Assembly (NCBI RefSeq): GCF_010669125.1
Contig: NZ_CP048630.1
Span: forward strand, 3,716,001-3,780,000
DNA length: 64,000 bases
Origin: Ancylobacter pratisalsi
GTDB lineage: Bacteria > Pseudomonadota > Alphaproteobacteria > Rhizobiales > Xanthobacteraceae
Direction: 5' to 3'
Made by a program: the position numbers and the translations under genes. This document shows, in pieces, positions 62,891-64,000 of the stretch. Position 1 is the stretch's first letter, and each line of letters begins with the position of its first letter. A model generated the notes under the pieces. It was given only the letters and a program-made list of their open reading frames with translations. It was not told the origin of the DNA and made no database searches.

Positions 62891-63397
62891 CTAAGCGGCG
62901 AACGGATGCTTGGCGGAGCCGGCCTTGGCCAGCACGTCCTTGATCTTCGGCTCGCCATCCACGGCGCGCTTGAGCGCCTCCTTGGTGGCCTCATAGTTGA
63001 ACTGCTGGATCTTGGCGTCGTCCGAAGCTTCCCAGTGGATGAACACGCCGACCGAAATGAACAGGTCGTCGGCTTCTTCTTCCGGGATCACGCCTTCGGC
63101 GACGCTGTCGACGACAGCCTTGGCGACGGCATACTGGGCCGGGCCGAACATCTGAACCGCCTGACGGGCGTCCTTGATGGTCACTTTGTTGAACAGGATC
63201 GTGTTCGGTTTGGCGAGCAGGTTCGGGGTCACCACGGCGAGAAGCGAGGTGAAGCCGTCCTTGTTGTTGGTGAGCGCATTGAGGAAGGCACTTTCCGCAG
63301 CAGAGCCGCGCGGACCAATGATGAGGTCGATATGCGCAACTTCGTTGCCGTCGCCAACCAGCGACTCACCGATGAGTACCTTGTTGATCTTGGCCAT
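62891..63397 (-). CDS. fae: Formaldehyde-activating enzyme
   Basis: This 168-aa Fae condenses formaldehyde with tetrahydromethanopterin to methylene-H4MPT, the entry to the dissimilatory C1 pathway. It shows the N-terminal [19 protein letters not shown] with the catalytic-histidine region, [20 protein letters not shown] and a GVFIHW segment, with normal length. ATG 63397 has GGAGG upstream (TGGGAGGATTTAGATG). It is monocistronic and its presence with xoxF marks a methylotroph. Confidence 0.95.
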   Translation of the reverse strand: MAKINKVLIGESLVGDGNEVAHIDLIIGPRGSAAESAFLNALTNNKDGFTSLLAVVTPNLLAKPNTILFNKVTIKDARQAVQMFGPAQYAVAKAVVDSVAEGVIPEEEADDLFISVGVFIHWEASDDAKIQQFNYEATKEALKRAVDGEPKIKDVLAKAGSAKHPFAA

Positions 63398-63888
63398 CTA
63401 AATCCTCCCAGACGGGGTTTCATGATCAAGGGGCAGGAAATGCCCCTCTCAAATGTCCCGGCTATCTTTGTTGCAGCGTTTGGAACACCAAACCGGTTGG
63501 CCCGATAGCGCGACCAGACACGTGACAGGCGAGAGACTGTCTCGCTTCGCCTTTGACTGCAAGGGATTCTTCCGCCCGTTCCGGCTCCGCGGCCGCTTTC
63601 CGCCCTCTGGGGCCACGGGCCGTTTGCCGCACCTGCCGGCTGAGGAAATTGGGGGCATGTCCAAAGAATGTTCAAATCCGCACGGCAATGGTCAAACGTC
63701 GGGCGATGAAGTGATCCGCCCACGTTCGGGTTGACGTATACATGTCAGCCAACCTTATTGGCCTCGTTCTTGCTCTCGTGTTCGTTGCACCGGAGGGGCC
63801 GGATAAAAACCGGAAGGCGCCACTCGGCACTTACTTCGGAAGGAAGGGGAACGCAGGGGGTTCTGGCTAGCGCCAAAGGAACCAGCTT
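63398..63888. other. fae upstream region
   Basis: On the minus strand a 7-bp hairpin (AGGGGCA/TGCCCCT arms, 63429-63447) lies about 33 bases before the fae start and could influence transcript stability or translation. The rest of the gap shows no gene; the 87-codon frame from 63731 has no recognisable motif. Confidence 0.4.
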
Positions 63889-64000
63889 ATGGAACTCATC
63901 TTGTCGATCTGCCTCGTTGCCAGTCCCGGAGTTTGCCGCGAGGAAGCCCTTTCCGTTTCGATGGAGCAGGCTCCCGTCCCGACCCAGTGCGTAATGACGG
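63889..64000 (+). CDS. Small conserved protein, 5' part only
   Basis: From ATG 63889 the frame reads MELILSICLVASPGVCREEA and is open to the window end (37 codons). It resembles a family of short (about 70-aa) rhizobial proteins of unknown function with a hydrophobic start, paired cysteines and a C-terminal tryptophan-rich part; only the first half can be seen. AAAGGA precedes the ATG by 8 bases. The first 15 residues could be a weak signal peptide. Confidence 0.55.
   Translation, partial: MELILSICLVASPGVCREEALSVSMEQAPVPTQCVMT

Noticed and set aside
63731..63994. 87-codon plus-strand frame at the right edge
   Set aside because: It competes with the frame starting at 63889, which has a ribosome binding site and a recognisable N-terminus.
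1..64000. CRISPR array
   Set aside because: I found no series of regularly spaced identical repeats, and there are no cas genes.

Overview
The window looks like part of the chromosome (or a large replicon) of a GC-rich, methylotrophic alphaproteobacterium of the Hyphomicrobiales type. The evidence is a lanthanide-type methanol dehydrogenase cluster (xoxF-xoxG-xoxJ), a PQQ-linked ABC transporter set resembling the lut lanthanide-uptake genes, a formaldehyde-activating enzyme, and a plasmid/ICE-type gene set common in rhizobial relatives. The family (for example Xanthobacteraceae) is a guess and is not proven by this sequence.

Region 1 (1-12.5 kb, minus strand): the 5' part of an FAD aromatic hydroxylase, then a block typical of alphaproteobacterial plasmids and integrative elements: DUF2493 protein, Toprim primase-like protein, a 1445-aa fusion of adenine methyltransferase and strawberry-notch helicase, a 133-aa unknown, a ParB-like protein and a DUF932 protein. 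Several of these genes have structured leaders. Those of the ParB and DUF932 genes are clearly homologous and place a hairpin directly before the ribosome binding site.

Region 2 (12.7-36.8 kb): a defence and toxin-antitoxin island. It holds a decayed AbiE remnant, a hipBA module between palindromic operators, an orphan PD-(D/E)XK-like protein, a 1211-aa SIR2 protein (DSR-like), and a two-gene operon of giant nuclease-ATPase proteins. In that operon a Cap4/DUF4297-like nuclease fused to a P-loop ATPase overlaps an HNH nuclease fused to NACHT and a helical-repeat tail. Next come ietAS (AAA ATPase plus subtilisin-like protease) and an abiE locus with an intact antitoxin but a toxin carrying two in-frame amber codons. 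A degenerate second copy of that antitoxin's 5' end lies nearby. The HNH-NACHT/Cap4-like operon is my best candidate for an undescribed system.

Region 3 (33.7-47.6 kb): insertion-sequence debris and small metabolic genes. There is a 652-bp deletion derivative of an IS3-family element and a 1211-bp longer copy with a duplicated right end, which truncates an EamA transporter. Then follow GNAT, DUF3788, NIPSNAP, YciI, a LysR regulator, an NADPH:quinone reductase divergent from a MarR regulator, a decayed tRNA-Arg-like sequence, two nested broken IS3-type elements, and an FAD monooxygenase.

Region 4 (48-64 kb): the C1 region. In order: cytochrome c, PQQ-relay metallohydrolase, xoxF, xoxG, xoxJ and a CXXCW protein on the plus strand; a six-gene lut-like operon on the minus strand; a divergent plus-strand operon of DUF3280 protein and a Tau/Ssu-like ABC transporter; and fae on the minus strand. 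XoxF oxidises methanol in the periplasm, XoxG takes the electrons, the lut-like transporter probably handles lanthanide supply, and Fae condenses the formaldehyde with tetrahydromethanopterin.
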